From NCBI GenBank assembly GCA_964342485.1, contig CAYFFO010000001.1, forward strand, positions 1 to 64,000: a stretch of 64,000 nt of DNA, in the 5' to 3' direction. The stretch is from CAYFFO01 sp964342485. Its GTDB lineage: Bacteria > Chloroflexota > Dehalococcoidia > Lucifugimonadales > CAJWER01. A program made the position numbers and the translations under genes. The notes beneath the pieces are model-generated. The model made no database searches, had not been told where the DNA came from, and saw nothing but the letters and a program-made list of their open reading frames with translations. Below, in pieces: positions 52,840-61,851 of this stretch; the first letter of the stretch is position 1; each line of letters begins with the position of its first letter.

Positions 52840-54179
52840 TTAATCAAAATCCCACTTAGTCATAGCTAGTTTTTCTCTTTCTTCATCTCCTACTTTCATA
52901 TTCTCCTTTAATCTGTCAGGCTCCATTGGTGTTGACAATTCACTGTTTAAAGCTACTTCGGTAAGTAATTGAATTCCATATAGGTAATCCTGACATTTTA
53001 TATATTCTGCATCCACATCTCCATTAATATCTAGAAGTCCGCTTGTAGAGTTATGGTAATTGCCCAACGGGAAAGCAATGCCTGTAACGCTATATCCATA
53101 TGCAGAAAAAGCTGTTGCTTCACATACTCCACCGTACATCAAGCGTCTTTGGTATTTAAATTGAGAATTGCTCTTTTGAACACTAAGAACTCCTCTCGAA
53201 AGTATTGCTTCTGCGGACGAATCAAAAGTTTTTGCAGCATCGCCAGTTCGAATGATTGGTCCTGATCCTTGATTAACACCTGGTAAAACTGAGCTAGATT
53301 CTATCGAAATTATAGCTGTTTGTTTAGGAAGAATACCAGATTCAGCAACTAAGCTAGCACCGAAAAGCCCTACTTCTTCTGCACGAGTGAAAATACCATA
53401 CACTTCGACTTCCGTGTTTAAGTTTGCAGTTGCCGCTTTGTTCAAATTATCTCTATGTGACTTAAGCTCTTCAAATAAAGATAAAATTGCAGCACAACCT
53501 GCAAGATCATCAACGGCCCTCATATAGATAGTATCTCCTTTTAATTCAAACCCGGGAATATTAAAAACAGCAGCAGTTGGCAAATCAAATTTCGGCTTTT
53601 CGTNNNNNNNNNNNNNNNNNNNNNNNNNNNNNNNNNNNNNNNNNNNNNNNNNNNNNNNNNNNNNNNNNNNNNNNNNNNNNNNNNNNNNNNNNNNNNNNNN
53701 NNNAACCCGGGAATATTAAAAACAGCAGCAGTTGGCAAATCAAATTTCGGCTTTTCGTCCAAATCTATCCAAACTAATCTTTCCGACTTCCTGTTTAACG
53801 GATCAACAGTTGATTCATGTTTAGCCGTTATCCCGGTTACAAATTCCGGAAAATTTCCTACAATTAGCGATGTTGGCTTTACTAGGGATGTAGCAGGTAT
53901 TCCTCCCGAAGCACGAGCAAGAGCACGAAAACCGTCGATTTCTATTACCTCAAATCCAGGATGATCCATATGTGCAACAAAAGCCACAGCAGGGCCATTT
54001 GAATTCTCTGGTCTATAATGAGCGATGATGTTTCCAAACTGGTCTTGGAATAAATTAACTTCTAGTTTTTTTAAGAATTTCCATATAAATTCAGCCACTT
54101 TACTTTCAAAAAATGGCGCTGCCGTATAGACTCCAAGCTGGCTGAGGATCTCTATCGATCGATTCCCAAAAATATCCAT
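52840..54179 (-). CDS. M42 family metallo-aminopeptidase (interrupted by a false gap)
   Basis: A cytoplasmic di-metal aminopeptidase. The metal ligands are His in VAFVAHMDHPGF, Asp in MRAVDDLAGCAA, the Glu pair in TRAEEVGLFGA, Glu/Asp in ISIESS and His in NYHNSTSGLL. The N run at 53604-53703 is flanked by identical 55-bp copies (53549-53603 and 53704-53758). Merging the copies joins PTAAVFNIPG to FELKGDTIYMRAVDD in frame and gives an intact protein of 394 residues, so the gene is not broken. Start at ATG 54179. M42 enzymes trim oligopeptides, often as large tetrahedral complexes. Confidence 0.9.
53549..53758. repeat. 55-bp direct duplication around 100 N (assembly artefact)
   Basis: Bases 53549-53603 and 53704-53758 are identical, separated by exactly 100 N. 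Collapsing them restores the reading frame of the M42 peptidase, so this is an unmerged contig overlap, not a biological repeat. Confidence 0.95.
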
Positions 54180-54342
54180 TGTTATCTCCTATCTACGGCA
54201 CAATGTTAGAATGTAACAGCCTGCTCATTAGGTAACAAGTCCAAAAAGACATTTTTACACTTGATAAACTGCACTTAGTAGAAGTGACCTACATATTCTT
54301 TAACATATATAGCCTATTAAGACATGTGAGGGTAAATTAATC

Positions 54343-55441
54343 ATGAATCTTGGATATTTTACTATGCCATTGCATCCTCCAGGCTCTGACATCACACAAA
54401 CTCTTGAAAATGACCTCCTTCAATTAATTGAGTTGGATGAACTAGGCTACAGCGAAGCTTGGATAGGCGAGCACTTTACTGCAAAATGGGAAAATATTCC
54501 TGCACCAGATCTATTAATTGCGCAGACCCTTGGTCTAACGAAAAAAATTATATTAGGTACTGGGGTTTCGTGTATGCCTAACCATAATCCATTTATTCTT
54601 GCTCACAGAATTGCACAATTAGATCATATGGCAAAAGGTAGGTTTATTTGGGGAGTAGGATCTGGGGGATTCATAGGTGATTTCGAGGTTTTTGGTATAG
54701 ATCCTAAATCCGGGATTCAGAGAACCCTTACTAAAGATGCTATTGATACAATATTACAAATTTGGAACGACCCAAAGCCAGGTAACTATAAACACGAATA
54801 CTGGGATTTCACGATACCTGAACCAATAGATGAAATTGGTCTTGGTTTCCATATGAAACCATATCAAATACCCCATCCACCAATAGCCATTACTAGAGTA
54901 TCTGATTTTTCAGATACTCTAGTAATGGCAGGAGAGAGAGGATGGATTCCATTAAGCATCAACCTTGTTCCACCAAGGGTACTGAAAGGTCACTGGTTAT
55001 CAATTGAACATGGAGCATCGAAGAGTGGGCAGATCCCAGATCGTTCTACATGGAGAGTTGCTAGGGAAATATATAGACACATCCTCTGGAGCTCGGAAAG
55101 AGGCTTTAGAAGGGGTTATGTCACGTGACTTCGAAAATTATTTCTTAAAAAGCCTCCCGATGATGAAAATGCTTGATTTGGTTAAAAAGGATCCAAACAT
55201 GGCTGATTCGGATGTGACTCCAGAATATCTTGTCGATAATATATTTGTAGTCGGCAATGCCGAAGATGTCGCAGAAAAATTATTTAGTCTTCACGAAACA
55301 GTGGGAGGATTCGGAACATTGTTAGCTATGGGACATGAATGGAATCCAAGAACTAAATGGCAAAACTCAATGAAACTCCTCAAAGAAAATGTGATCCCAA
55401 TACTTGATAATATGATAGCTTCGAAAAGTGATTCGACCTAA
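54343..55441 (+). pseudogene. Luciferase-like (LLM class) flavin monooxygenase, frameshifted
   Basis: The gene is read in two frames. The first (ATG 54343 to about 55070) contains LGYFTMPLHPPG, EAWIGEHFTAKWENIPAPDLLIAQTL, LGTGVSCMPNHNPFILAHRIAQLDHMAKGRFIWGVGSGGF and LVMAGERGWIPLSINL. The second frame (about 55075 to 55441) continues with IDTSSGARKEALEGVMSRDFENYF up to the stop. Together they make a normal LLM protein of about 365 residues. The break falls in an ATATATA tract at 55069-55075; adding one TA restores REIYIDTSS. This may be a sequencing error or a real mutation. LLM enzymes use FMNH2 or F420 to oxidise organic substrates. The gene also holds a perfect inverted repeat at 54886-54929, and its end overlaps the RNB gene by 14 nt. 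Confidence 0.82.
54886..54929. repeat. Perfect 20-bp inverted repeat inside the LLM gene
   Basis: Left arm 54886-54905 and right arm 54910-54929 are exact reverse complements around a TTTT loop. The stretch still codes for a plausible LLM segment (IAITRVSDFSDTLVMAGERG). A chance perfect 20-bp hairpin is very unlikely, so a template-switch event or a structural element is suggested. Confidence 0.9.
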
Positions 55442-57500
55442 ATACTATATCCTTGGTAATTATTATAGACTAGAAACGAGATCTTTATTGGTTATCGGTG
55501 AGATCCTCATAGCTCGACTTGGAGGAGGCGCAACTGTAGTGCGCTTCGATGCAGAAACTGACAGCCGTGTGTCTGTCATTTTAGGTCGCAATAAAAAGGC
55601 CAAAATTCCTAAAAACCGGGTAATTCTTGCCACAAAACTGGTGCCCAATAGCATCGAAGAATTTTTTGAACTCCGATCTCAAATACAATCTGCTGCCACA
55701 TCGATAGTTCTTTCAGAAATTTGGAATATTGTAAATAAAGAGGCAAGATCATTTTCTCTGGAGGAAATATCAGCATTGTATTGGCCTGATGAACCTAATG
55801 CGGTTTCGTTAGCAGCAATGTTAATACACCTTGATAAAGACAAGTCTTTGTTCGTTGAAGAAAATGACAAATATGTAACTAAATCTTGTATTGAGGTAGC
55901 TAGATCACGTAAGAAACTCGAATTAGAGGCCAAGAAAAGTAAGGAAACAGAAAAGTTAATTGCTGCCTTGTATAATAAAAAGCTACCTGATCCGCTAACT
56001 CAGCATCAAGCAAGATTGGTTAGCATAATCAAAGACTTTGTTGTAAATGGTGACCAGTCTGAAACGAAAAATCATGCCAGAGAAATTCTCCTTCAGATTT
56101 CTAAAGACGGTAAAGATCTCCAACATTTTGGCTTTTGTTTACTCGTATCCACTCAAGTTTTCACAGAACATGAACCTATTGAATTAATTCGTGCAAGAGC
56201 GCCATTAGAATTTCCAAACTCAGCCATAAAACAAGCTTTCAGTAGTCGCCTGGAAACAAACAATGCCAAAACCACAAGGGAAAACCTAACAGATTTGGAT
56301 GTGATTACAATCGATAACGAAGAGACTGTTGATCGAGATGATGCTGTTTCTCTTGAATTTCTCGATTCCGGATATTTATTGGGAATTCACATAACGGATA
56401 TCAGTGACATCATACCTACAAATAGCGCTATAGAATCAGAAGCCATGTTACGGATATCATCTATATATTTGCCGGAAATGACCGTCCCCATGCTTCCAGA
56501 ATCGTTTACCAACATGGTTGGAAGCTTAAATCCTGGACAATGTCGTGAAGCTCTAAGTTTATTAGCAAATATTGATCAAAAAGGAGTGATTAGTGACTGG
56601 AGAATAACAAAATCCCTGATCAGAAGCAACGCGTCCTTTTCCTACCAAGAAATTGATAATGGCATTGACACCATTGGGCCTAGGCAAAACATGTTAAAAA
56701 CGTTGCATCATCTAACTAACTTGCTTAGAGCAGAAAGAGAGAATAGAGGTGCTATTAATATCGATCAACCAGAATTACTTTTGAAAGTTCAGGAAAATGA
56801 AACAATTGATATGAAAGTTAGATTCCGTGAAACGCCAGGATATCAAATTGTCTCTGAATTAATGATCCTTTACAATTCACTAATAGCACAGTTTTGCATT
56901 AATAATGACTTACCTGCTATTTTTCGTTCGCAACCTGTACCTGACCTGACAAATCTTCCTGACATTTCGCAGTTTTCAAACAAAATTGCTGGGGCTCAAA
57001 CAATTCGATATCTAACTTCCCGTAGATTTCAATCTGCTAGACTTGAAACTGAGCCAAGTCCACATGCAGCTTTAGGAATTTCTGCATATGTCCAAGCTAC
57101 GTCACCTCTGCGAAGATATACGGATTTAAGAATCCAAAGACAAGTTTCCAATTTTCTTACATCAAATCTATCTTTATATACTCAGGACGAAATGAAATCG
57201 ATAGCACAACAAGCTGAATTCCGGTTAAAAGAAGTGACAAAAATTGAAGAATCCAGAAAACGATACTGGCTTTTAAACTATCTCAAAAAAACTGTCATAG
57301 AAGACTCTAATGAAAATTTGTTTGAAGCTGTGGTGCTTGAAAACCAAGAACAAAGACTTGCGCTGTTAGAGCTTACTGCTTTCCCTTTCAGACTTAAATG
57401 CAAATTGCCTCAAACAATTCTCAGCGGTGAAATGGTCAATTTAAAACTAGTAGGTGTAAATCTTTGGCAACGCCGTGGAATATTCAGTCATTATCCATAA
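55428..57500 (+). CDS. RNase II/R (RNB domain) family exoribonuclease
   Basis: A 690-residue 3'-5' exoribonuclease. The catalytic RNB domain begins near residue 290 with LDVITIDNEETVDRDDAVSLEFLDSGYLLGIHITDIS, holding the Asp cluster. It continues with EAMLRISSIYLPEMTVPMLPESFTNMVGSLNPGQCREALS and ends with ATSPLRRYTDLRIQRQ. The N-terminal part is not a typical cold-shock pair and resembles the cyanobacterial/Deinococcus-like RNB proteins. The annotated GTG 55428 overlaps the LLM gene by 14 nt; a TTG at about 55485 (LLVIGEILIARLGGG) is an alternative start. It degrades structured or damaged RNA in the cytoplasm. Confidence 0.9.
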   Translation: MIRPKYYILGNYYRLETRSLLVIGEILIARLGGGATVVRFDAETDSRVSVILGRNKKAKIPKNRVILATKLVPNSIEEFFELRSQIQSAATSIVLSEIWNIVNKEARSFSLEEISALYWPDEPNAVSLAAMLIHLDKDKSLFVEENDKYVTKSCIEVARSRKKLELEAKKSKETEKLIAALYNKKLPDPLTQHQARLVSIIKDFVVNGDQSETKNHAREILLQISKDGKDLQHFGFCLLVSTQVFTEHEPIELIRARAPLEFPNSAIKQAFSSRLETNNAKTTRENLTDLDVITIDNEETVDRDDAVSLEFLDSGYLLGIHITDISDIIPTNSAIESEAMLRISSIYLPEMTVPMLPESFTNMVGSLNPGQCREALSLLANIDQKGVISDWRITKSLIRSNASFSYQEIDNGIDTIGPRQNMLKTLHHLTNLLRAERENRGAINIDQPELLLKVQENETIDMKVRFRETPGYQIVSELMILYNSLIAQFCINNDLPAIFRSQPVPDLTNLPDISQFSNKIAGAQTIRYLTSRRFQSARLETEPSPHAALGISAYVQATSPLRRYTDLRIQRQVSNFLTSNLSLYTQDEMKSIAQQAEFRLKEVTKIEESRKRYWLLNYLKKTVIEDSNENLFEAVVLENQEQRLALLELTAFPFRLKCKLPQTILSGEMVNLKLVGVNLWQRRGIFSHYP

Positions 57501-57506
57501 ACACTT

Positions 57507-57821
57507 CTAACTTAGCCGATCGGCTCCACCATTACTTTCAAAATCACGTGTTGTAAAAACTCCCAAGTCGCTACCTTGATGTACATGAACAATAACTTCT
57601 TGTCGTGAAATCCCTACTGAATCAAGCAACTCGTGATCGATTGTATCAATCAAGTCCTGTATATCTTCGGTGGTGAGTTCTTCTACAATACTAAGGGACG
57701 CGTGAATAACTAGTTCGGCAAAATGAACATCAATTCTTCCAATAGGCTCACTGTCCATCAAAACTGTATAGCATTCAGATTGTGCGGTTCTGCATTCACG
57801 TTCAAAAAAATATCTAGCCAT
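57507..57821 (-). CDS. Small protein of unknown function next to proA
   Basis: A 104-residue protein starting at ATG 57821, 27 nt after proA on the same strand. It has a beta-rich first half (CYTVLMDSEPIGRIDVHFAELVIHASLSI) and a central acidic helix (ELTTEDIQDLIDTIDHELL), then VIVHVHQGSDLGVF. No motif was recognised. The 3' end is 6 nt from the convergent RNB gene. Probably the last gene of the proBA transcript. Confidence 0.7.
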   Translation of the reverse strand: MARYFFERECRTAQSECYTVLMDSEPIGRIDVHFAELVIHASLSIVEELTTEDIQDLIDTIDHELLDSVGISRQEVIVHVHQGSDLGVFTTRDFESNGGADRLS

Positions 57822-57848
57822 TAAGTTACCTGTTTGCCAATATAAACT

Positions 57849-59129
57849 CTAACTTCTGATTTGACCAGAACCATATACAACCCATTTGTAAGTCGTCAAT
57901 TCATTAAGGCCAATTGGGCCCCTTGCATGCAATTTACCTGTGCTAATACCCAATTCAGCTCCCAGCCCAAACTGCGACCCATCATTAAAACGAGTGCTGG
58001 TATTTACCATGACTACGCCAGCATCAACCTCATCTAAAAACCGCATCGACGCTGAATTGTCATCTGTAATTATGGCTTCTGTATGCCCTGATGTATATTC
58101 CTGAATATGGGCAATTGCTTCATCAATGTTATCAACAATTTTAATAGCTGCCGTTAATGACAAGAACTCTTGTCCCCAATCATCTTCTGTAGCTGTTTTA
58201 ATTGTTAAATCATCTCGTTGACCGAGTATACTTCGAGTACGCAGATCTGCCCTTACTTCAACTTTTTCTATTGCCCATTGATTCATTATTTTATCCAGAA
58301 AATCTGACGCCACAGATGAATGGATTATCACAGTATCTAGGGCATTGCAAACATAAGGTCTTTGCACCTTTGCATTGTTCACTATTTCTTTTGCCATGTC
58401 TAAATCAGCTTTTTCATCAACATAAGTATGGCATACCCCAACCCCGCCAGTTATAGCTGGCATACGTGCTTCATTCGCCACAAGGCTTACTAACTCAGCA
58501 CCTCCCCTCGGTACTATTAAATCAATATATGTGTCCATTAGAAGCATCTCTTTTACAAGCTTGCGATCTGATGAATTTATTAGCTGTACTGCGTCATCAG
58601 GAATATTTGATACTGCAAATCCATCGCGTATAATAGAAGCAAGAACCCTATTTGAGCTAGCTGCCTCACTTCCACCCCTCAAAATCACCGCGTTTCCCGA
58701 TTTAAAACAAAGCGATGCAATATCAACCGTAACGTTTGGTCTACTTTCATAAATTGCACCGATCACTCCAATTGGGACACTAACTTTACCAACTCGAAGC
58801 CCGTTAGGCAGGATCTTCATATCTAGCTCTCTTCCAATAGGATCCGATAACGATGCAATCCTTAATACGTCCTGTGCCATATTTTCTAATGTGTTTGCTT
58901 CAAGTATTAGTCGGTCAGTCAGGGCATTCGACATTTTATTTTGAGTCGCTCTCTGAAAATCATGCCTGTTGGCATCTATTACTTCAGATTGTCTGTCACG
59001 TAGGCATTCTGCTAGATTAACAAGAGCCTGCGCCTTTACTTCGGAAGATAATTTCGACAGTTCCCTCGAAGCATTTACTGCTTTTCGTCCTATTAAATTC
59101 AGGTCGATTGATCCTTCTTTTAAATTCAT
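57849..59129 (-). CDS. proA: Glutamate-5-semialdehyde dehydrogenase (gamma-glutamyl phosphate reductase)
   Basis: A 426-residue ProA, the second step of proline synthesis: NADPH-dependent reduction of gamma-glutamyl phosphate. Family stretches include VGKVSVPIGVIGAIYESRPNVTVDIASLCFKSGNAVILRGGSEA, LIVPRGGAELV, the active-site Cys in RPYVCNALDTVIIH, TSGHTEAIITDD and MVNTSTRFNDGSQFGLGAELGISTGKLHARGPIGLNELTTYKWVVYGSGQIR. Its ATG (59129) overlaps the proB stop as ATGA, giving translational coupling. Confidence 0.97.
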   Translation of the reverse strand: MNLKEGSIDLNLIGRKAVNASRELSKLSSEVKAQALVNLAECLRDRQSEVIDANRHDFQRATQNKMSNALTDRLILEANTLENMAQDVLRIASLSDPIGRELDMKILPNGLRVGKVSVPIGVIGAIYESRPNVTVDIASLCFKSGNAVILRGGSEAASSNRVLASIIRDGFAVSNIPDDAVQLINSSDRKLVKEMLLMDTYIDLIVPRGGAELVSLVANEARMPAITGGVGVCHTYVDEKADLDMAKEIVNNAKVQRPYVCNALDTVIIHSSVASDFLDKIMNQWAIEKVEVRADLRTRSILGQRDDLTIKTATEDDWGQEFLSLTAAIKIVDNIDEAIAHIQEYTSGHTEAIITDDNSASMRFLDEVDAGVVMVNTSTRFNDGSQFGLGAELGISTGKLHARGPIGLNELTTYKWVVYGSGQIRS

Positions 59130-60477
59130 TTCTGGCGCTCTTCTTCTATAGTTTTGGGTAGGTAGTTCGCTGATGTTTTAACCATGTTATTTTTATGAAC
59201 TACTTCNNNNNNNNNNNNNNNNNNNNNNNNNNNNNNNNNNNNNNNNNNNNNNNNNNNNNNNNNNNNNNNNNNNNNNNNNNNNNNNNNNNNNNNNNNNNNN
59301 NNNNNNTTTTGGGTAGGTAGTTCGCTGATGTTTTAACCATGTTATTTTTATGAACTACTTCTTCTCCGAATTCATGTCCTATTAAGGATTCGATATTTTT
59401 AGATCGATGGCCTTTAATTTTTTCTAAATCTGCCGATTTATAGTTCGTTATACCAACAGCGAACTGCTTGTTGCTATCATCCAAGATTGCTACTATGTCC
59501 CCTCTTTCAAACTCTCCTCTAACATGCGTTATGCCGGCCGGAAGTAAGCTTCTGTTTTCATTCAAGACGACTTCTACCGCCCCATTATCCACTACGATTT
59601 GACCTTTTGTGGAAAGGCCGCTTAGCATCCATCTTTTTCTGCTTTCCATTTTTGAAGCTGTTGCGGGGAAAAAAGTACCCGTCCTCTGACCTCTAGATAA
59701 CCTGATAAGGGTATCTGGAAGCAACCCACTAGCTATGACCACGTCTACACCGCAAGCTGTAGCCAGTTGCGCTGCCTCTAGCTTGGTCGACATGCCCCCT
59801 TGGCCAGTATTCCCCCAAGATCCTCCAGCCATGCCGGTAATACGATTATCCAGTTTTTCAACAGTCGATATTAGTTTCGCCTGTGAATCAATATTTGGGT
59901 CAGCAGTAAACAGTCCTTCCACTTGTCCTAACATTACCAATAAGTCGGCATCAACAAGATTGGCCACCATAGCTGATAGGTTATCGTTATCACCAAACGC
60001 ATCACCTACAAGTTCATCAACTGCTACAACGTCATTTTCATTAATGATAGGAACTACATCGAGTTCCAAAAGAGATAATAAAGTATTCCTAATGTTCAAA
60101 TAGCCAAGTCGCTCAATTAAATCTTTCCGAGATAGGAGTGCTTGTGCTACCGGGATTTGGTGCCAATCAAAAAGTTGTTCATATGCTTGCATCAGTCGAC
60201 CTTGGCCTGCTGCTGCTAATACCTGTCTGAAAGGAATCTCTGCTGTCGTATTGGTTATTCCTAATATATGCCGTCCAGCTGCAACTGCACCAGATGTAAC
60301 AATGATAACCTTGATACCCTGCTTACGAAGCTTCGCAATTTGTTCAACAATATTTGACATCACTTGCAAATTCAAGCGCTCTCCGCCCCTGGTAAGCAAT
60401 GTGGTCCCAGCCTTGACTATAACGATCGAGTATTTCTTGCCTGATTCTACTTCATTTGTATTGTTTGTTTTAGACAT
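59126..60477 (-). CDS. proB: Glutamate 5-kinase (interrupted by a false gap)
   Basis: ProB phosphorylates glutamate as the first and feedback-controlled step of proline synthesis. Motifs: IVIVKAGTTLL at the N-terminus, VIIVTSGAVAAGRHIL, INENDVVAVDELVGDAFGDNDNLSAMVANLVDADLLVMLG, and TGQGGMSTKLEAAQLATACGVDVVIASG. A C-terminal PUA domain follows (QIVVDNGAVEVVLNENRSLLPAGITHVRGEFERGDIVAI). The 100-N run at 59207-59306 is flanked by identical 55-bp copies; merging them gives 398 residues ending TIEEERQK with TGA overlapping the proA ATG. The gene is therefore intact. Start at ATG 60477. Confidence 0.95.
59152..59361. repeat. 55-bp direct duplication around 100 N (assembly artefact)
   Basis: Bases 59152-59206 and 59307-59361 are identical and separated by exactly 100 N. 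Collapsing them restores the proB frame and the proBA overlap. Confidence 0.95.
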
Positions 60478-60515
60478 TTCATTCTCTGAAAACTGAAAGA
60501 TATGATCCCGAGCAA

Positions 60516-60524
60516 ATTATATCA
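60516..60524 (-). promoter_or_regulatory. Extended -10 promoter of proBA
   Basis: TGATATAAT on the minus strand, about 40 nt before the proB start, is a perfect extended -10 element. No convincing -35 was found. Confidence 0.55.
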
Positions 60525-60557
60525 ACGTGGCCGTATTACCTACAATAACAGCTTCTT

Positions 60558-61565
60558 TTACCAAGTAGGGTCTGTGTCCTCAAATTCATTGTCTGTAAGT
60601 CGTACTTGATCTTTACCATCATGTGACATAAAGAAAATTTCGGCATCACCATCAAGATAAGAAACAAAGGCTATCTTGTCGCCAGCAGGGGACCAAACAG
60701 GCTGATCTTCCATAACTTCATTATGTGTTAAACGAACAGGAGTTCTTCCTTCAGAACTTTTATCAGTACGTACAGTATATATTTCAGATTCATTACCCAA
60801 TCCTGAGACAAAAAGTATCCTTTGGCCATCTGGCGACCAAGAAATCGATGATTCAATGACAGTATTGTTAGTCAGTCTCTGTAAATCTTTCCCTTCAGCA
60901 TCCATCATATAAATTTCAGGACTATCATCCCTTGTAGAAATAAATGCGATATTTCTTCCATTTGGAGACCAAACAGGAGAAAAGTCAGGGTATTCAGTTA
61001 ACCGAAACTCGTTAACTCCGTCTGGATTTCTGATATAAATTCCTTGTTTTGGTCCTGCATGAACCGCAAATACAATAGACTTGCCATTTCTTGACCAGCT
61101 TCCAACCTCATCTGCCTCTAATCCTGTAAGAAACATAGTTTTGTTATCATTAACATCGGTTACATAGACGTTTCCAACCTGTCTGTTAACAGCCACATAT
61201 GCAATACGTTTGGAATCTGGCGACCATCTATGACTTTGAATACCTTCAGCGGAAGCCACTTTATAACGGGTGGATTCATTAAGATTTGCGTCGGATTCAA
61301 TAACTTCCACATGGATATTGCCTTGGTTTTCAGATAAAAAAGCAACCAATCGTCCATCGGGAGAAAGTAAAGGGCCAAATTCGTCACTTCCACTTTGGGT
61401 AAGATTGCGTTGTTCTTTTGTGTCGATACCAACTGAATATATATCCAAATTATCATCCCGATCCGATGTGAAATAAATAGTTGGTTCGGCCTGGCTGCAA
61501 GCTACTGCAAATAGACCAAAAAAAATTATCAGCTTTATAACCGAATATTTATTAATCTCAATCAT
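60558..61565 (-). CDS. TolB-like beta-propeller lipoprotein (PD40 repeats)
   Basis: A 335-residue protein. The N-terminus is a lipoprotein signal ending in the lipobox VAC (FFGLFAVACSQ), so it is anchored outside the membrane. The rest consists of about six PD40 repeats, for example LLSPDGRLVAFLSEN, RWSPDSKRIAYVA, SWSRNGKSIVFAV, VWSPNGRNIAFISTRDDSPEIYMMD and SWSPDGQRILFVS. It has the propeller of TolB but no Tol-Pal partners are nearby, and it ends directly after the last blade. Its partner or ligand is unknown. Start at ATG 61565. Confidence 0.88.
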   Translation of the reverse strand: MIEINKYSVIKLIIFFGLFAVACSQAEPTIYFTSDRDDNLDIYSVGIDTKEQRNLTQSGSDEFGPLLSPDGRLVAFLSENQGNIHVEVIESDANLNESTRYKVASAEGIQSHRWSPDSKRIAYVAVNRQVGNVYVTDVNDNKTMFLTGLEADEVGSWSRNGKSIVFAVHAGPKQGIYIRNPDGVNEFRLTEYPDFSPVWSPNGRNIAFISTRDDSPEIYMMDAEGKDLQRLTNNTVIESSISWSPDGQRILFVSGLGNESEIYTVRTDKSSEGRTPVRLTHNEVMEDQPVWSPAGDKIAFVSYLDGDAEIFFMSHDGKDQVRLTDNEFEDTDPTW

Positions 61566-61799
61566 AAATCACCAGTCGCTAAATATTTGTGGCAAAAAAG
61601 AAGAATCTGATACGTAAAATTGGGATTTTAGAATCCTATCTATCAAAATACTGTATCCTTTTAATTCTCAAATTTTCCACTATAGCAATAAATCTCTATC
61701 TGTTCGCCAAGCAGAGAATACCTCAACTAACGGGGTTGCGGTCAAGAGTAAAGAGGGTCTGCTTAAGCGCAAATTGGCGCAGTTCGTTGAAAAATAGAA

Positions 61800-61841
61800 A
61801 GGATAGTGTCTTGGGCTTCGAGTTATATAAAACACTATCCT
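61800..61841 (-). terminator. Rho-independent terminator after the gamma-glutamyltransferase gene
   Basis: On the minus strand AGGATAGTGT and ACACTATCCT form a perfect 10-bp stem around a 22-nt loop, followed by TTCTATTTTT. It starts 11 nt after the ggt stop codon. Confidence 0.65.
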
Positions 61842-61851
61842 GCTTTCCACC

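Noticed and set aside
53549..53758. A biological tandem repeat in the M42 gene
   Set aside because: The copies flank exactly 100 N and merging them restores the frame, so it is an assembly overlap.
59152..59361. A truncated proB or repeat element at the proB 3' end
   Set aside because: This too is a 55-bp unmerged contig overlap; the merged gene is intact and overlaps proA.
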